Positions 53,078 through 62,914 of a DNA stretch of 64,000 nucleotides are shown one piece after another (within the stretch, counting starts at the first letter, position 1; every line of letters starts with the position of its first letter). A program made the position numbers and the translations under genes. Source of the DNA: Gari tellinella. Lineage: Eukaryota > Mollusca > Bivalvia > Cardiida > Psammobiidae. Location: positions 48,962,999 through 49,026,998 of the forward strand of contig OV277863.1 of assembly GCA_922989275.2 (NCBI GenBank), given 5' to 3'. The notes below the pieces were generated by a model. That model saw nothing but the letters and a program-made list of their open reading frames with translations, did not search any database and was not told the origin of the DNA.

Positions 53078-53632
53078 TACAGTTACAACACCAATCTGGA
53101 GACATAGAGTGTGTAGGTTGTTCGGAGGGGTTGTTATAGGGAGAGATAATAAAGACTTGGTTAACATTTGAAAACAGCTTGAACCCAGATCAGACGCCGT
53201 GTGTACAGTGGAGAATCTGTTATTCTTTCCCGTTTAAACGCAAACGTACGCAAACGCAAAGCACTAAAACGTACAAAAGAACAACTTATGGACAATTCTG
53301 ATAATTCTTGTTTATCTTGGTGGCAAACAGTTTGAGGCCTGATCAGACGCCGGGTTACCCGGCGTCTGATCTGGCTCCAAACTGTTTGCACTGCAAATAA
53401 TAGTTTTAGCGTAAACGCGTTTATTGGGAAAGAATAACAGATTCTCCACTGTATGTCACTCGTCATTATATTGTTTCTGTAAAAATGTCCACTAATATGT
53501 AGCTTTGAGAAAAACTAGCGGACGATATTGCAGCAGTGCAAACGTGAGACATAATTGTTATTTAGGGGGGACATCGGCAATGGTCGTTGTTCGGATGGGG
53601 CGTTGTTTAGAGGACCGTTGTAACGAGGGAGT
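53078..53632 (+). mobile_element. Family C MITE split by family A
   Basis: TACAGTTACAACACCAATCT, GTTCGGAGGGGTTGTTATAG, left core arm AAAACAGCTTGAACCCAGAT..CAGACGCCGTG, then a complete A element, then TGTCACTCGTCATTATATTG and GCGGACGATATTGCAGCAG. The right half of the C core is absent. Confidence 0.82.
53204..53453 (+). mobile_element. Family A MITE (250 bp) nested in family C
   Basis: TACAGTGGAGAATCTGTTAT to CAGATTCTCCACTGTA. Differs from the 2910 copy by a few bases only. It lies exactly at the apex of the host hairpin. Confidence 0.93.
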
Positions 53633-53690
53633 TTTAGGCAGACGATATCACAGCACTACATGTGTATATGGATAAACCATTTCGCTGCCA

Positions 53691-54349
53691 ATAAATAAAT
53701 ACGAAAGACTCAAGCAGGAAACGTAACACAAACAATACACCCACCTCTCAAGCAGAACACACACACACAGTCATACCACAACAAACACACCCACACACAC
53801 ACACACGCAATACAATTCCTTCATCTACACACTAAATAGAAAACAACACGCAAAACAAACATAAAGCAAAGTGAATATAGGAACCCGCCTTGGTACGGTC
53901 AGTAGCAATCAATAATTAACTATAAATTAATTAATTATTAACAACCACTGGGGGTTAAACCTGGGTTTAGGGGCGCCCAACCTCACACTTATCTCCTATA
54001 TTCACCTATAAAGACAAACAGTGTACATAAAATATAAACCCTGTTCCACAACTTCACAATCAAAAAGACCGCCAGCACAGTAAGTAAATACATGTAAAAC
54101 ATTTAGCAAAAATTCTATGACAAGATCATTAGTAACATGGGAAAGAATTAAACATTCAAGCCCGTGTTAAAAATAACCCACTATGGCAACGGTCAAATTG
54201 TACTCAAGCGACTAGTCTGTAGTTACGAGTAACTGTAAGACATGGAAGGGTTCAGGGTACGACAGAGAGGGAGAGAAAAAACAAAGCACGAAAATCCGAC
54301 ATAACTCTCCCGGTTAAGAACGGCTTTAAAAATACATCATCATGTAGTG
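53691..54349 (-). mobile_element. 3' UTR of a reverse-transcriptase element (family R, longest copy)
   Basis: Lies directly downstream of the minus-strand coding remnant at 54350-54913. Its 3' terminus (plus-strand ATAAATACGAAAGACTCAAG) is shared with the copies at 29548 and 59705. Contains a CA-repeat tract (~53760-53810) and CCAACCTCACACTTATCTCC. The link of R to the coding part rests on adjacency and the shared 3' end. Confidence 0.75.
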
Positions 54350-54913
54350 CTAAGCCCTGTCTGTCGTCGCACAACCAAAGAGGAAAGCATAGTTATCAAT
54401 TGTAGATTGATCGATAACCAAACGTGAAGTGCGCAGCAATATAGTTGGATCATAATCTTTTTTGAGGAAAAATCTAATACGTTTCACAAATAGGTTTTGA
54501 AAATGTATATGTCCAAGAATCTTACGAAGTCTGTAAATCACATCACCATAACACTCCGGATGTGAAATACCTTGCCGCAGAAAAGACTTTAAGTTACATT
54601 TATACTTGTTAATGAGAGGAAGATTTCTACAAAAGAATTTAGAAAATGTTTTACGAAGTTTATCAAATCTGTACCCCTGTTTAAGAAGCTTTTCAGTAAT
54701 AGTTTTATTACGAATGTGGAAGTCCTCAACAGAGGTACAGGCCCTAGCAAAGCGAATAAGTTGTGAAATATAAACCTCGTAAGATGTGGAACGGGGAACA
54801 TCGCCATCTAGATGAGGATAATTTACAATACTAAAATCAAAATCATCTCGTTTATCGTAAATCTTAGAAGAAACAATTCCGTTATTTATAAAAAGATCCA
54901 AATCTAAAAATGG
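54350..54913 (-). pseudogene. Reverse-transcriptase C-terminus, 5'-truncated
   Basis: The longest reading frame in the window (213 codons as an open frame, of which about 187 look element-derived). It begins in PFLDLDLFINNGIV and contains YDKRDDFDFSIVNYPHLDGD, SYEVYISQLIRFARACTSVE, DFHIRNKTITEKLLKQGYRF and a final NYAFLFGCATTDRA. From memory of the family, this is the stretch after the catalytic motifs of a reverse transcriptase common in aquatic invertebrate genomes, perhaps Penelope-like; the superfamily is uncertain. No YxDD catalytic motif is present because the 5' part is missing. The first ~26 residues of the open frame are flanking DNA. No frame break within the retained part. Confidence 0.7.
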
Positions 54914-54969
54914 TGCCGACAATAAATAAATGAATACAAGCACAATAATACTAAGTCTAGTATATGCAG

Positions 54970-55035
54970 TCTGGAAATTAAGACCAGGCACCCATTAAAT
55001 AAAAAAAAATGAACTAATACAATATTACAACAATA
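54970..55035 (+). mobile_element. Family H fragment at the truncation point
   Basis: AATTAAGACCAGGCACCCAT..TAAATAAAAAAAAATG and AACTAATACAATATT match the H right arm. The retroelement may be truncated into or beside an H copy. Confidence 0.5.
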
Positions 55036-55139
55036 ATAATTACAACAACAATGCTTATTTCATGATGTAGGCCACCGGCCCCTGACATATAACATATTCG
55101 ATATACAAACGGTATAAGCAAATTTACGTATATCATAAA

Positions 55140-56150
55140 ATGGTAGTCACTTCATGGATAGACTCCGAAATTCTATTTATAAACGATGTCATACATAATA
55201 ATGGCGAAATTAATGAAAGCTTAGTAAACAAACTGACAATTAGAAGCAACTGGATTTCTGAATTTACAAGATTAAAAGCAGCAATTCCGAAGGCCTGGAA
55301 AACAATTTTGAAATCAGACCAATCCATTAAAACACAAGTTAATATTAACAGAAACTCAGTTTTTGGTAAAAATTGTAAATTCACTAAATTAAATAACAAG
55401 GATGTAAAGAAATAATTTGTTGCAAACCAATTTGAAACTCCATATATACACAAATTCTGGGAGGAAAAAATGAAACGAAAAGTTCAGTGGCATGAAGTCT
55501 ACCACACAATGAATAATGTTTATATAGACAACAGAATAAAAGAGCTTAAATTTAAACTTATTCATGAAATAGTTGCAACTAATGAAACCCTTTTTACTTG
55601 GAAACTAATACGAACGCCATTCTGCAAGCATTGTAATGAAATTGAAACATTCGAACATTTTTCATCTCTTGTCCGTATTTAAATACCTTTTGGATCAAGG
55701 TACATAATCTACTTTCAAAAATAGGTATTAATAAAAAGATTAGCATGTATGAACTAATAGTCGGATACAAATTACATTACAAAGCCTACCAAGAAGTAAA
55801 TGTCATCATAGGGAACATTATGTACTCCATGTACAAAAGTTACATGAAAAAGTGAACGAAGAACAAATTAAGTGAATATGATGAACATTCTATACTTTGA
55901 TTTATTAACATTAGAAAAATATTACCTTAAGAAGAAATTGAAACACCCAACAATTCAAAAGTTTAACAAAGCATTGAAAAATCAGATTTAATATCTAACA
56001 GTACATACGTATGCATGTTGATTTTGTATAACCATACATGCTTAGTATATGTTTCCTTTGTATATGTTATGTTTTTTATGATTGTTATTTAATGTAAATA
56101 AACGGACTATCTGAAGGTAGTTCCAAAAAGAAAGAAAAAAATGGTAGTAA
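55140..56150 (+). pseudogene. LINE open reading frame C-terminus, broken
   Basis: Two same-frame open segments (55140-55415 and 55470-55682) are separated by one in-frame TAA after NNKDVKK. The second contains RIKELKFKLIHEIVATNETL and the knuckle-like CKHCNEIETFEHF, typical of the tail domain of L1/Tx1-like non-LTR elements (family knowledge). A frameshift near 55670 moves the frame; a further segment ends LKHPTIQKFNKALKNQI with TAA at 55990. The 3' UTR runs to AAATAAACGG at ~56098 and an A-rich tail. The 5' part is absent. Confidence 0.7.
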
Positions 56151-56284
56151 TATCCTTTCAGCAGGCATCAGGTTACTGGCACTTTATGATCCTGGAAACT
56201 TGCAATTGGTGATCGTATAGCAAACTGTAGTGACAGTATATACACTGCTTTGTTAAATACATTTATCTACATATATATTCGATA

Positions 56285-56440
56285 TATATGAACATACACA
56301 CATGCACATACATATACCTACACATGCATTCGTGCATACATATACACATACATGCATACAATACAATACAAAATGATATAATACAATACAATGTAATACA
56401 AAACAACACAATACCACACAAAACATATATACATACGTAC
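56285..56440. repeat. ACATAC/AATAC microsatellite
   Basis: Imperfect ACATAC and AATACA units. The two overlapping frames on opposite strands (86 and 71 residues, His/Tyr/Ile-rich) are simple-repeat artefacts. Confidence 0.85.
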
Positions 56441-56805
56441 ATGCATATAAGTCACATAGGAAATATAGTTGATATTACTTTTTACATATTTTACATAATG
56501 ACTCAAAGGAAAAATAAAATAGTAGCCATACACAGTGTCAGGGCATAATGGATACCATGACAGAAATAATTATGTCATTTAAATTATAATCAATATCACA
56601 TATATAACTCCAACGAAACGAAACAGGAGTCATACACAGTGCCTGTGCACAAAATATACTATGATTTATGTAATTCTAATTAATTCTATCATGGTATTGT
56701 TGTGCTGTAGAAATTCAGCATTTTTGCGTTTTGCAATTAATAAGGGTAAACCAAATAGTTCTCACCATCTATGTGGGAAAATAGTAAAGCAGATTTAGAG
56801 ACGCC

Positions 56806-57244
56806 GAGCTCCTTGTTGTTCTTGTAACGGGTACATTGAATTCAATTGGTCAGTTGCAATTTATCATAATAAGTTTGTGCATTAGTCAATGTCGTTAAAC
56901 AGATTAGAACTAACGAGCTCTGTGAGATGGTGTTTTTGTAGCAGACCGGCTTTTAATTCAACTGGTCAGTAGCAATTAATCTTGATTAAATGCTTCGTGG
57001 TTGTTTGATAAAGTTCCTACCATCACAGAACTCTTCACCATTGGTCAATGTGGTTAATACAACAAGCAAAAACACAGGTTTAACACGCCTCTTTACTGAT
57101 TGGTCAGCTTTTGATTTGTCAGCATCTCTAAATGCAACTGCTATATACTGAACCTTCAAGACACAGTCTACATATATATAATACACTGATACTGTGAATA
57201 TTAAAGAAGTTTGAAAAGGTTCAACTCTTTGTTGTTAGGTAAGT
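56806..57244 (+). promoter_or_regulatory. Promoter-like block with a splice-donor motif
   Basis: Repeated ATTGGTCA-type boxes (CCAAT-box form) at ~56844, 56960, 57040 and 57099 within ~110-bp repeating modules (GAGCTC ... GGTCAGT.GCAATT.ATC). Then CTATATACTG (TATA-like) at 57141 and, 90 bp on, GTTAG|GTAAGTTTAAG at 57234-57249, a textbook 5' splice site. This order resembles a promoter and first non-coding exon. No downstream coding exon is seen, so function is speculative. Confidence 0.3.
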
Positions 57245-57522
57245 TTAAGTTCTTATACATTTATTTAGGTAATTTCGGCATTTTGGACACAGAATGAGTT
57301 TTAGTTTATGTTAATAGTTTAGTATTATGTTAATTCCTTATTCTGAATTAAGGTTACATATTAAGTATACCTTTCTTTTTGTAAATATAATAATCTTTAA
57401 TTGCATAAATAACACCGTGCATGCTTGTTTTAATTAATAACTGTTTAGAAAAGAGTCTACAGAAATATAATACACTGAGACTGTGAATATCAAAGAAGCT
57501 TGAAAAGGTTCAACTCTTTGTT
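57166..57522 (+). repeat. 69-bp direct repeat, 288 bp apart
   Basis: 57166-57234 and 57454-57522 both start GTCTACA and contain ATAATACACTGA.ACTGTGAA and TGAAAAGGTTCAACTCTTTG. The first copy covers the supposed first exon. Confidence 0.8.
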
Positions 57523-57623
57523 TTAGATCCCCAACTTAGAACGTGGCCACAGGAATAACAGTATCCATTATGCCCTGACACTGTGTATAAAAACAGCTTG
57601 ACACTAGTTATAAGATATCACAT

Positions 57624-57839
57624 TAATTCCGTCACTGCCTCACCCGGAGTGCACTATTTATTTGCAAACAGTTTGGACCCTAATCAGACGACCCATGATG
57701 CGACGCCTGATTAAAATCAAAACTGTTTGGCCCTCATAACGAAGTTAATTTGGTCGAATGAAATAAAATTTAAATGTTAAAGATAATAGCAGACCAAAAT
57801 TGTTTTAAGGAGATGACGTCATGTCAGTGAAGGGGTTAA
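57624..57839 (+). mobile_element. Family O MITE
   Basis: ATTCCGTCACTGCCTCACCC to GTCAGTGAAGGGGTTAA. Core AAACAGTTTGGACCCTAATC..AGACGACCCATGATGCGACG and mirror; arm AGCAGACCAAAATTGTTTTA and GATGACGTCATG. Confidence 0.78.
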
Positions 57840-57875
57840 ATGACCTCGGAATGTCTGAATATTGAAACAAACAAG

Positions 57876-58258
57876 TACAGTGAAACCCCTCTAAACCGGA
57901 CATGTGTGGGGACAACAAAAATGTCCGGTTTAGAGGGGTTTCCGGTTTAGAGGGGTTTTAACCTTTTTAACAATTGTTTCTAGTATGGAAGATGGCTGAC
58001 CACTTAAAGCAGGTTTAAAGTAAAGCAGAATGCGCCTTCGGGCGCATTCTGCTTTACTTTCAACCTGCTTTAAGCTATCATCTGCAATAAAGAATAAACT
58101 ATTTTCTTCAGTGTAGGAATAAATCAAAGAAGTAAAAAGGCGTAATTATGGTGTAATGGGTAAAAATAAAGAAGGGTTGGAAACGGGACCAAAGCTTTTG
58201 TCCGGTTTAGAGAGAATTCCGGTATTCAGAGGTTCCGGTTTAGAGGGGTTTCACTGTA
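57876..58258. mobile_element. Family E TA MITE split by family B
   Basis: TACAGTGAAACCCCTCTAAA to GAGGGGTTTCACTGTA, with repeated CCGGTTTAGAGGGGTTTCC on both sides. Sole E copy in the window. The B element sits in its middle. Confidence 0.85.
57958..58164 (+). mobile_element. Family B MITE nested in family E
   Basis: TTAACCTTTTTAACAATTGT to TGGTGTAATGGGTAAAAATA. Core AGAATGCGCC-TTCG-GGCGCATTCT, with a TTCG tetraloop at the apex. The right TTAA has decayed. Confidence 0.82.
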
Positions 58259-58259
58259 T

Positions 58260-58900
58260 TTGAAGCAGACGACAATATGGACACTAAAGAAAGCGATCCG
58301 GATATCTTCATTACTGTTCCATTGAGTATTCCGTGTCTACTCCATAGGAATTGGAAATGTCGAAGCAGAGCTATCCTTTACTGAAATAAATCAACACTTG
58401 TTTATCGATCGGTGGTTGCAAAATTGCCTCCGTCTGCATGCCAAAGGTCGTAAAACAGGACTGACAAGAAGCAATTTCAACCTTATCCTGAATAAGATTG
58501 GGTCTTGAGAAAGGGTAGCAACCATAGCAGCACTATATGATCAAGATCAAAAGTGATTTATACTCTTATAATGTACTCGAGTATTTACCATGACTCGCCA
58601 AATGTTATCGTCTGCTCTATTACTTTCATCCAAGTATTGTAGTCTGTTAGGTAACTATAGTTGTTATTTTAAAGTAAGAAATACAGCAGGTTGGCCGGCT
58701 AAATGTCGGATAAATATCGGTACGAACGCCCAGCAGTTTACATTTCGATCAGACGCCGCGTAATACGTCATCTGAACAGGATCCAAACTGTTTGTAAATT
58801 AAACTTCAGTCGCCTATGAAAGAGTGAAACATATTAATATTTGAGATGTTTTGGACTAAACATTTTTTAAAACAGTCATATTAATTTTTTTTCACCCATT
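58260..58900. other. Mostly unassigned DNA
   Basis: One core remnant at ~58733-58795 (CATTTCGATCAGACGCCGCG..TAATACGTCATCTGAACAGG). Nothing else supported. Confidence 0.45.
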
Positions 58901-58904
58901 TTTC

Positions 58905-59100
58905 ACCCATTCTTACCCACGGTCCCATATGTGGGACATAAGCAAACAGTGTAGCCTCTGATTAAACGACGCATAGAGTTTACCCTGTTGCTGCTAGGAA
59001 TTGCAATATAAAACAAAATGAAAATTAAAAACCAGAAAACCCTTATATCAAAATGGACTAATCCAATACCGGTATATAATCTATTGGGTGCAAATGGATG
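58905..59100 (+). mobile_element. Family H MITE, diverged
   Basis: CCCATTCTTACCCACGGTCC, ACAGTGTAGCCTCTGATTAA..ACGACGCATAGAGTTTACCC and GGACTAATCCAATACC. The core right arm is shortened. Confidence 0.7.
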
Positions 59101-59104
59101 AAGC

Positions 59105-59690
59105 GGTATAAGATTTATTGTTCTTAGGCTATAAGTTTCGTTCAACATTCCTTTGTCAGTGTTAAACAATTTGATTTCTGGAAACAATAATGACACAATG
59201 AAGATAAACATATTATCAAGAGGGAATAAGATAATCTAAATATATAAAATTGCTCTTGTATTATATTTCCATCTCTACAGGTCTGTATAAAAAATGATCA
59301 TGTCCCAAAACACGTCACATCAACCATAAACCCCTATTTGATTTTATGGCTGATATTTGTGGATAATAGGCATTATATGCTAAGATTGTGACTAAGCCAT
59401 AACACAAACAACTCTTTGAAATGAGGAAATGAATTCCCGTTACAATGTGTCTATTTGCATGTACGCCTGTGGTTCATTTTAGATTGAAACAGCGATTGTG
59501 CTGGCGGGTGAATTTGATTAAAATACATTAAACTAATACATTTTTCATGGTTTTAGTGCATGTTTAATTTTAGTTGCCGCTGGATGGTTAATTATCAATA
59601 CATTTGACATGAAGCATTTCACGGTGTCTCCTGTGGTTAAAGACTGAAAATGAAACTATTAAAACCTATCGCCAACTAAAGTTGATACTA
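59105..59690. other. No feature recognised
   Basis: AT-rich DNA with only short non-domain frames. Confidence 0.45.
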
Positions 59691-59704
59691 GAAAACAGTT
59701 TAAA

Positions 59705-60076
59705 AAATAAATACAAAAGACTCAAGCAGGAAACGTAACACAAACAATACACCCACCTCTCAAGCAGAACACACACACACAGTCATACCACAACAAACAC
59801 ACACACGCAATACAATTCCTACATCTACACACTAAATAGAAAACAACACGCAAGACAAACATAAAGCAAAGTGAATATAGGAGCCCGCCTTGGTACGGTC
59901 AGTAGCAATCAATAATTAACTATAAATTAATTAATTATTAACAACCACTGGGGGGTTAAACCTGGGTTTAGGGGCGCCCAACCTCACACTTATCTCCTAT
60001 ATGCACCTATAAAGACGAACAGTGTACATAAAATATAAACCCTGTTCCACAACCTCACAATCAAAAAGACCTGTTT
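59705..60076 (-). mobile_element. Family R retroelement, 5'-truncated copy 3
   Basis: Same 3' terminus as the longest copy and colinear up to CACAATCAAAAAGACC, then stops. An 11-bp AACAGTTTAAA flanks both ends (59694-59704 and 60077-60087), consistent with a target-site duplication. A six-base CTGTTT of unclear origin precedes the right repeat. Confidence 0.85.
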
Positions 60077-60173
60077 AACAGTTTAAACCCTTATCATACT
60101 CAGCAATATGCTGCGTATAATCATAGTCTTTAAAGATGTAAATAAAAGTGTGTTTATATCACCCTTGTATATC

Positions 60174-60504
60174 TACAGCGCTCCCTCTCTACAACGATAT
60201 CCAATGGGAGACACAAAGTATGTTCGTTGCTTGGAGGGAGTCGTTATAGGGAGGGAAATTGGCTCACATTTGCAAACAGCTTGAATCCAGATTAGACGCC
60301 GCGTAACGCGGCGTCTAATCTGGATTCAAGCTGTTTGTCACTCGTCATTAAATTTTTGTCTGTCAAAATGTCAAAAATGTAACTTTGAGAAAAGCAGCAG
60401 ACGACAATTTTAAGCAGACGACATTGTAGCAGTGAACAACGGCAAGGGTCGTTGTAAGGAGGGAGTCGTTGTTAGGAGGGTCGTTGTAGAGAGGGAGCGC
60501 TGTA
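60174..60504 (+). mobile_element. Family C TA MITE, best copy
   Basis: TACAGCGCTCCCTCTCTACA to AGAGGGAGCGCTGTA. Perfect core AACAGCTTGAATCCAGATTA..GACGCCGCG-TAA-CGCGGCGTC and mirror; arm GAGAAAAGCAGCAGACGACA..ATTTTAAGCAGACGACATTG. Closest to the family consensus. Confidence 0.95.
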
Positions 60505-60751
60505 TTATAAATGTTCCAGTAAGCAATTATGGAGATCTAATCGTAATATCAAGGCATAAACGGAAACTCTCAAAACTGTTGTTAGTTAAAAATGCACATT
60601 GACTCGCTATGAAAGGTACATGTAACTGTAAATAGACTGAATATTCTTTTATTACTACGAGAATGTAACATAGCTCAACCTTAGTAAATGAAAGTGCCAC
60701 ATGCATAAACGTAAAATTTGTTTTAACGTTTCAGAAATGGTATGATATATT

Positions 60752-61127
60752 TACAGTGCCCCTCTCTACAACGACACCCAATTGGAGACACAAGTTGTGT
60801 GTGTTGTTCGGAGAGAGTCGTTATAAGGAGAGAAAATTAAGCCTTTGCTTACATTTACAAACATTTTGAATCAAGACTAGACGCCGCGTAACGCGGCGTC
60901 TGATTTCTGATTTTGATTGAAACTGTTTGTCGCTCGTCATTATATTTATTCTATCAAAATCTCCGTTTATATGCAACTTTGAGAAAAAACAGCAGACAGT
61001 TTTAAGTAGACAATATTGCAGCAGTAAAAGCGTTAGATATAATTGTCATATTTAGGGAATTGCGGCAAGAGTCGTTGTAAGGAAGGTGTTGTTGTTGGGA
61101 GGACCGCTGTAGAGGGGGAACACTGTA
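60752..61127 (+). mobile_element. Family C TA MITE
   Basis: TACAGTGCCCCTCTCTACAA to AGGGGGAACACTGTA. Core ACATTTTGAATCAAGACTAG..ACGCCGCG-TAA-CGCGGCGTCTG with a few extra bases in the right arm (TTTCTGATTTTGATTGAAAC). Confidence 0.9.
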
Positions 61128-61560
61128 TATCAAATATGAGACGGTTTCTATACTTGTCTCTAGAGACTCAATCGACATACTAATTTTGAACGGATGGTGT
61201 GTTAAGTTATACCGACCAAGTCCTGATATACACTTATGTATTTATCAGCCCTAATGCTTGGTGATGTAGACTTTTCGATTTATGTCCAATGGTAGCATTG
61301 ATTGCAAGAATCCTTACATAAACGGTTAAATGTATTGCAATAGTTTAACTGCGGGTCATAAACGGCTTATTCATAGACCTATCCTAGACAATCGGGCAAT
61401 ATTGTAGTGATTCCCCGTGAGCTTATGGTATTTATGCCAGTATGCAAAGCTGCACGTAAAGTAATAGAAGAAATTGATACTTGTGAATTGCTTCTGTCTG
61501 TGAAGTTGCAAGACATTTCAGCCTTACGATTTTGGGAGTTTAGTTCTCAAACTATTATGT
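61128..61560. other. No feature recognised
   Basis: No hairpins, family signatures or domain-bearing frames seen. Confidence 0.45.
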
Positions 61561-61564
61561 CAGT

Positions 61565-61780
61565 TACTTTATGACCTGTTGCCAATTTATAGGAATAGGT
61601 GACCACTGAAAGCTGGTTGAAAGTAAAGTAGAATGCGCCTTAAGGCGCATTCTGCTTTACTTTCAACCAGCTTTAAGCTACCATCTGCTAGAATATGCAA
61701 AATATTTCTTAATACTATTTGTTTTAGTAGAGGAATGAGTAAAAGGCGTAAAACGACGTATTATAATTGGTTAATTGGTT
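61565..61780 (+). mobile_element. Family B MITE, ends decayed
   Basis: GACCACTGAAAGCTGGTTGA..AAGTAAAGTAGAATGCGCC-TTAA-GGCG and mirror; right arm ATTTGTTTTAGTAGAGGAAT. The core is well kept while both termini are blurred. Confidence 0.72.
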
Positions 61781-62069
61781 AATTGGTTCACCTATAAATG
61801 TTTATCTTTCCGTAATTAGACACTTGCAAACAGTGTGTGGCAAATTCTTTCCATTTAGATGCGCTATCGAGTGACTCGCTTTTTTTTTTATCTAGATCTA
61901 AACAGCTTGCAACATTTTGTAGACTGTTAAGACAGTTATTTAAAAGAAGTATGGTTAGGTTTTGGCATTTTCTTCATCGTCGATCAACAAAACTGAAACA
62001 CTTAGAAAAGTCGATGTTTAAAGTAATTGTTGAATAAGTTTAGAAAGCCATTTGTAGTTTTACTTTGTA

Positions 62070-62270
62070 CATAATGTTGAATTAGCCGTTGCCAACTAAT
62101 GTCGATTGACAACAAAAGTACACATTAGCAAGAATTGAAGACACTGATGAGACGCCGCCTGTCATCAGGGTATGCACTGTTTGATATTTCATATGAAAAT
62201 AATCTGCTGTATTGACAAATATTTAGATCATCATTTTATATCTATAACGAAATTGTTCAGCCAGCCAATT
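62070..62270 (+). mobile_element. Family I, longest fragment
   Basis: ACATTAGCAAGAATTGAAGA..CACTGATGAGACGCCG, CTGTCATCAGGGTATGCACT..GTTTGATATTTCATATGAAA and TGCTGTATTGACAAATATTT. Ends not defined. Confidence 0.45.
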
Positions 62271-62279
62271 GGAAGAGTT

Positions 62280-62690
62280 CGTTGCAATACCCATACATCA
62301 AAATGGTAATTGCTATAAACAAATATAATTCTTTTAAATCAAGACCATGACGTAAAAAGTATTACTTCGGTTGTGTTGAGCATTAAGCACTTTAAATGTA
62401 AACGAATAATCGTTAATTTTCTGATAAACTTAATAACTTTTACTGTTGCAGAAATGTTTAAGCTTTTCTATTATATTTCACCTGCGACCTATACTTTGCT
62501 CAAAACGCGTGCACAGTATCCGAGTCCATTAGGTTATGCGTTTGATATTATAGCGCATCGTCAATATTTGGAATACTATTGAATACATATCTTATTTCAG
62601 TGTAAATGGAACGCGAAAACGCCTTCATTGAAAGGCGTGTAATTTGAAAGTCAAAGTGATGTCATTTAATAACAAGACGACTCTTGCATG
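62280..62690. other. No feature recognised
   Basis: Short frames only; the 69-residue plus frame (62373-62582) has no domain that I recognise. Confidence 0.4.
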
Positions 62691-62850
62691 GAGGGCTGTC
62701 ATTATTTCCGTTTTAACGAAACTAAACACCACTGCAATGCAACAAAATGCTGATAATTGTACTTATTTTAAGAAACAAAATGCTGACGATTAATTGAAAT
62801 CCAAGTGACAAACGGTCTGGAGCCTGATCTGCTGCCCGGTTATCATATAG
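62690..62850 (+). mobile_element. Family A left-half remnant
   Basis: TTATTTCCGTTTTAACGAAA, AAGTGACAAACGGTCTGGAG..CCTGATCTGCTGCCCGG. The distal part is lost. Confidence 0.45.
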
Positions 62851-62914
62851 GTCGCAATCGTCAGGCAAAAGGTAAATATAACTGTTTGGTCTAGCAGTGA
62901 CCGTTAAATGCTTT

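Larger units (their letters stand above)
56529..57587. mobile_element. ~1.06-kb element with 25-bp perfect terminal inverted repeats
   Basis: The left terminus 56531-56555 starts CACAGTGTCAGGGCATAATG; the right terminus 57561-57585 is its exact reverse complement. TA flanks both (56529-56530, 57586-57587), so TA target duplication fits. A related scrap (CATACACAGTGCCTGTGCAC) lies at ~56630. No transposase frame inside. Likely non-autonomous. Confidence 0.75.

Noticed and set aside
56288..56548. Overlapping frames on both strands (86 and 71 residues)
   Set aside because: They translate an ACATAC/AATAC microsatellite.
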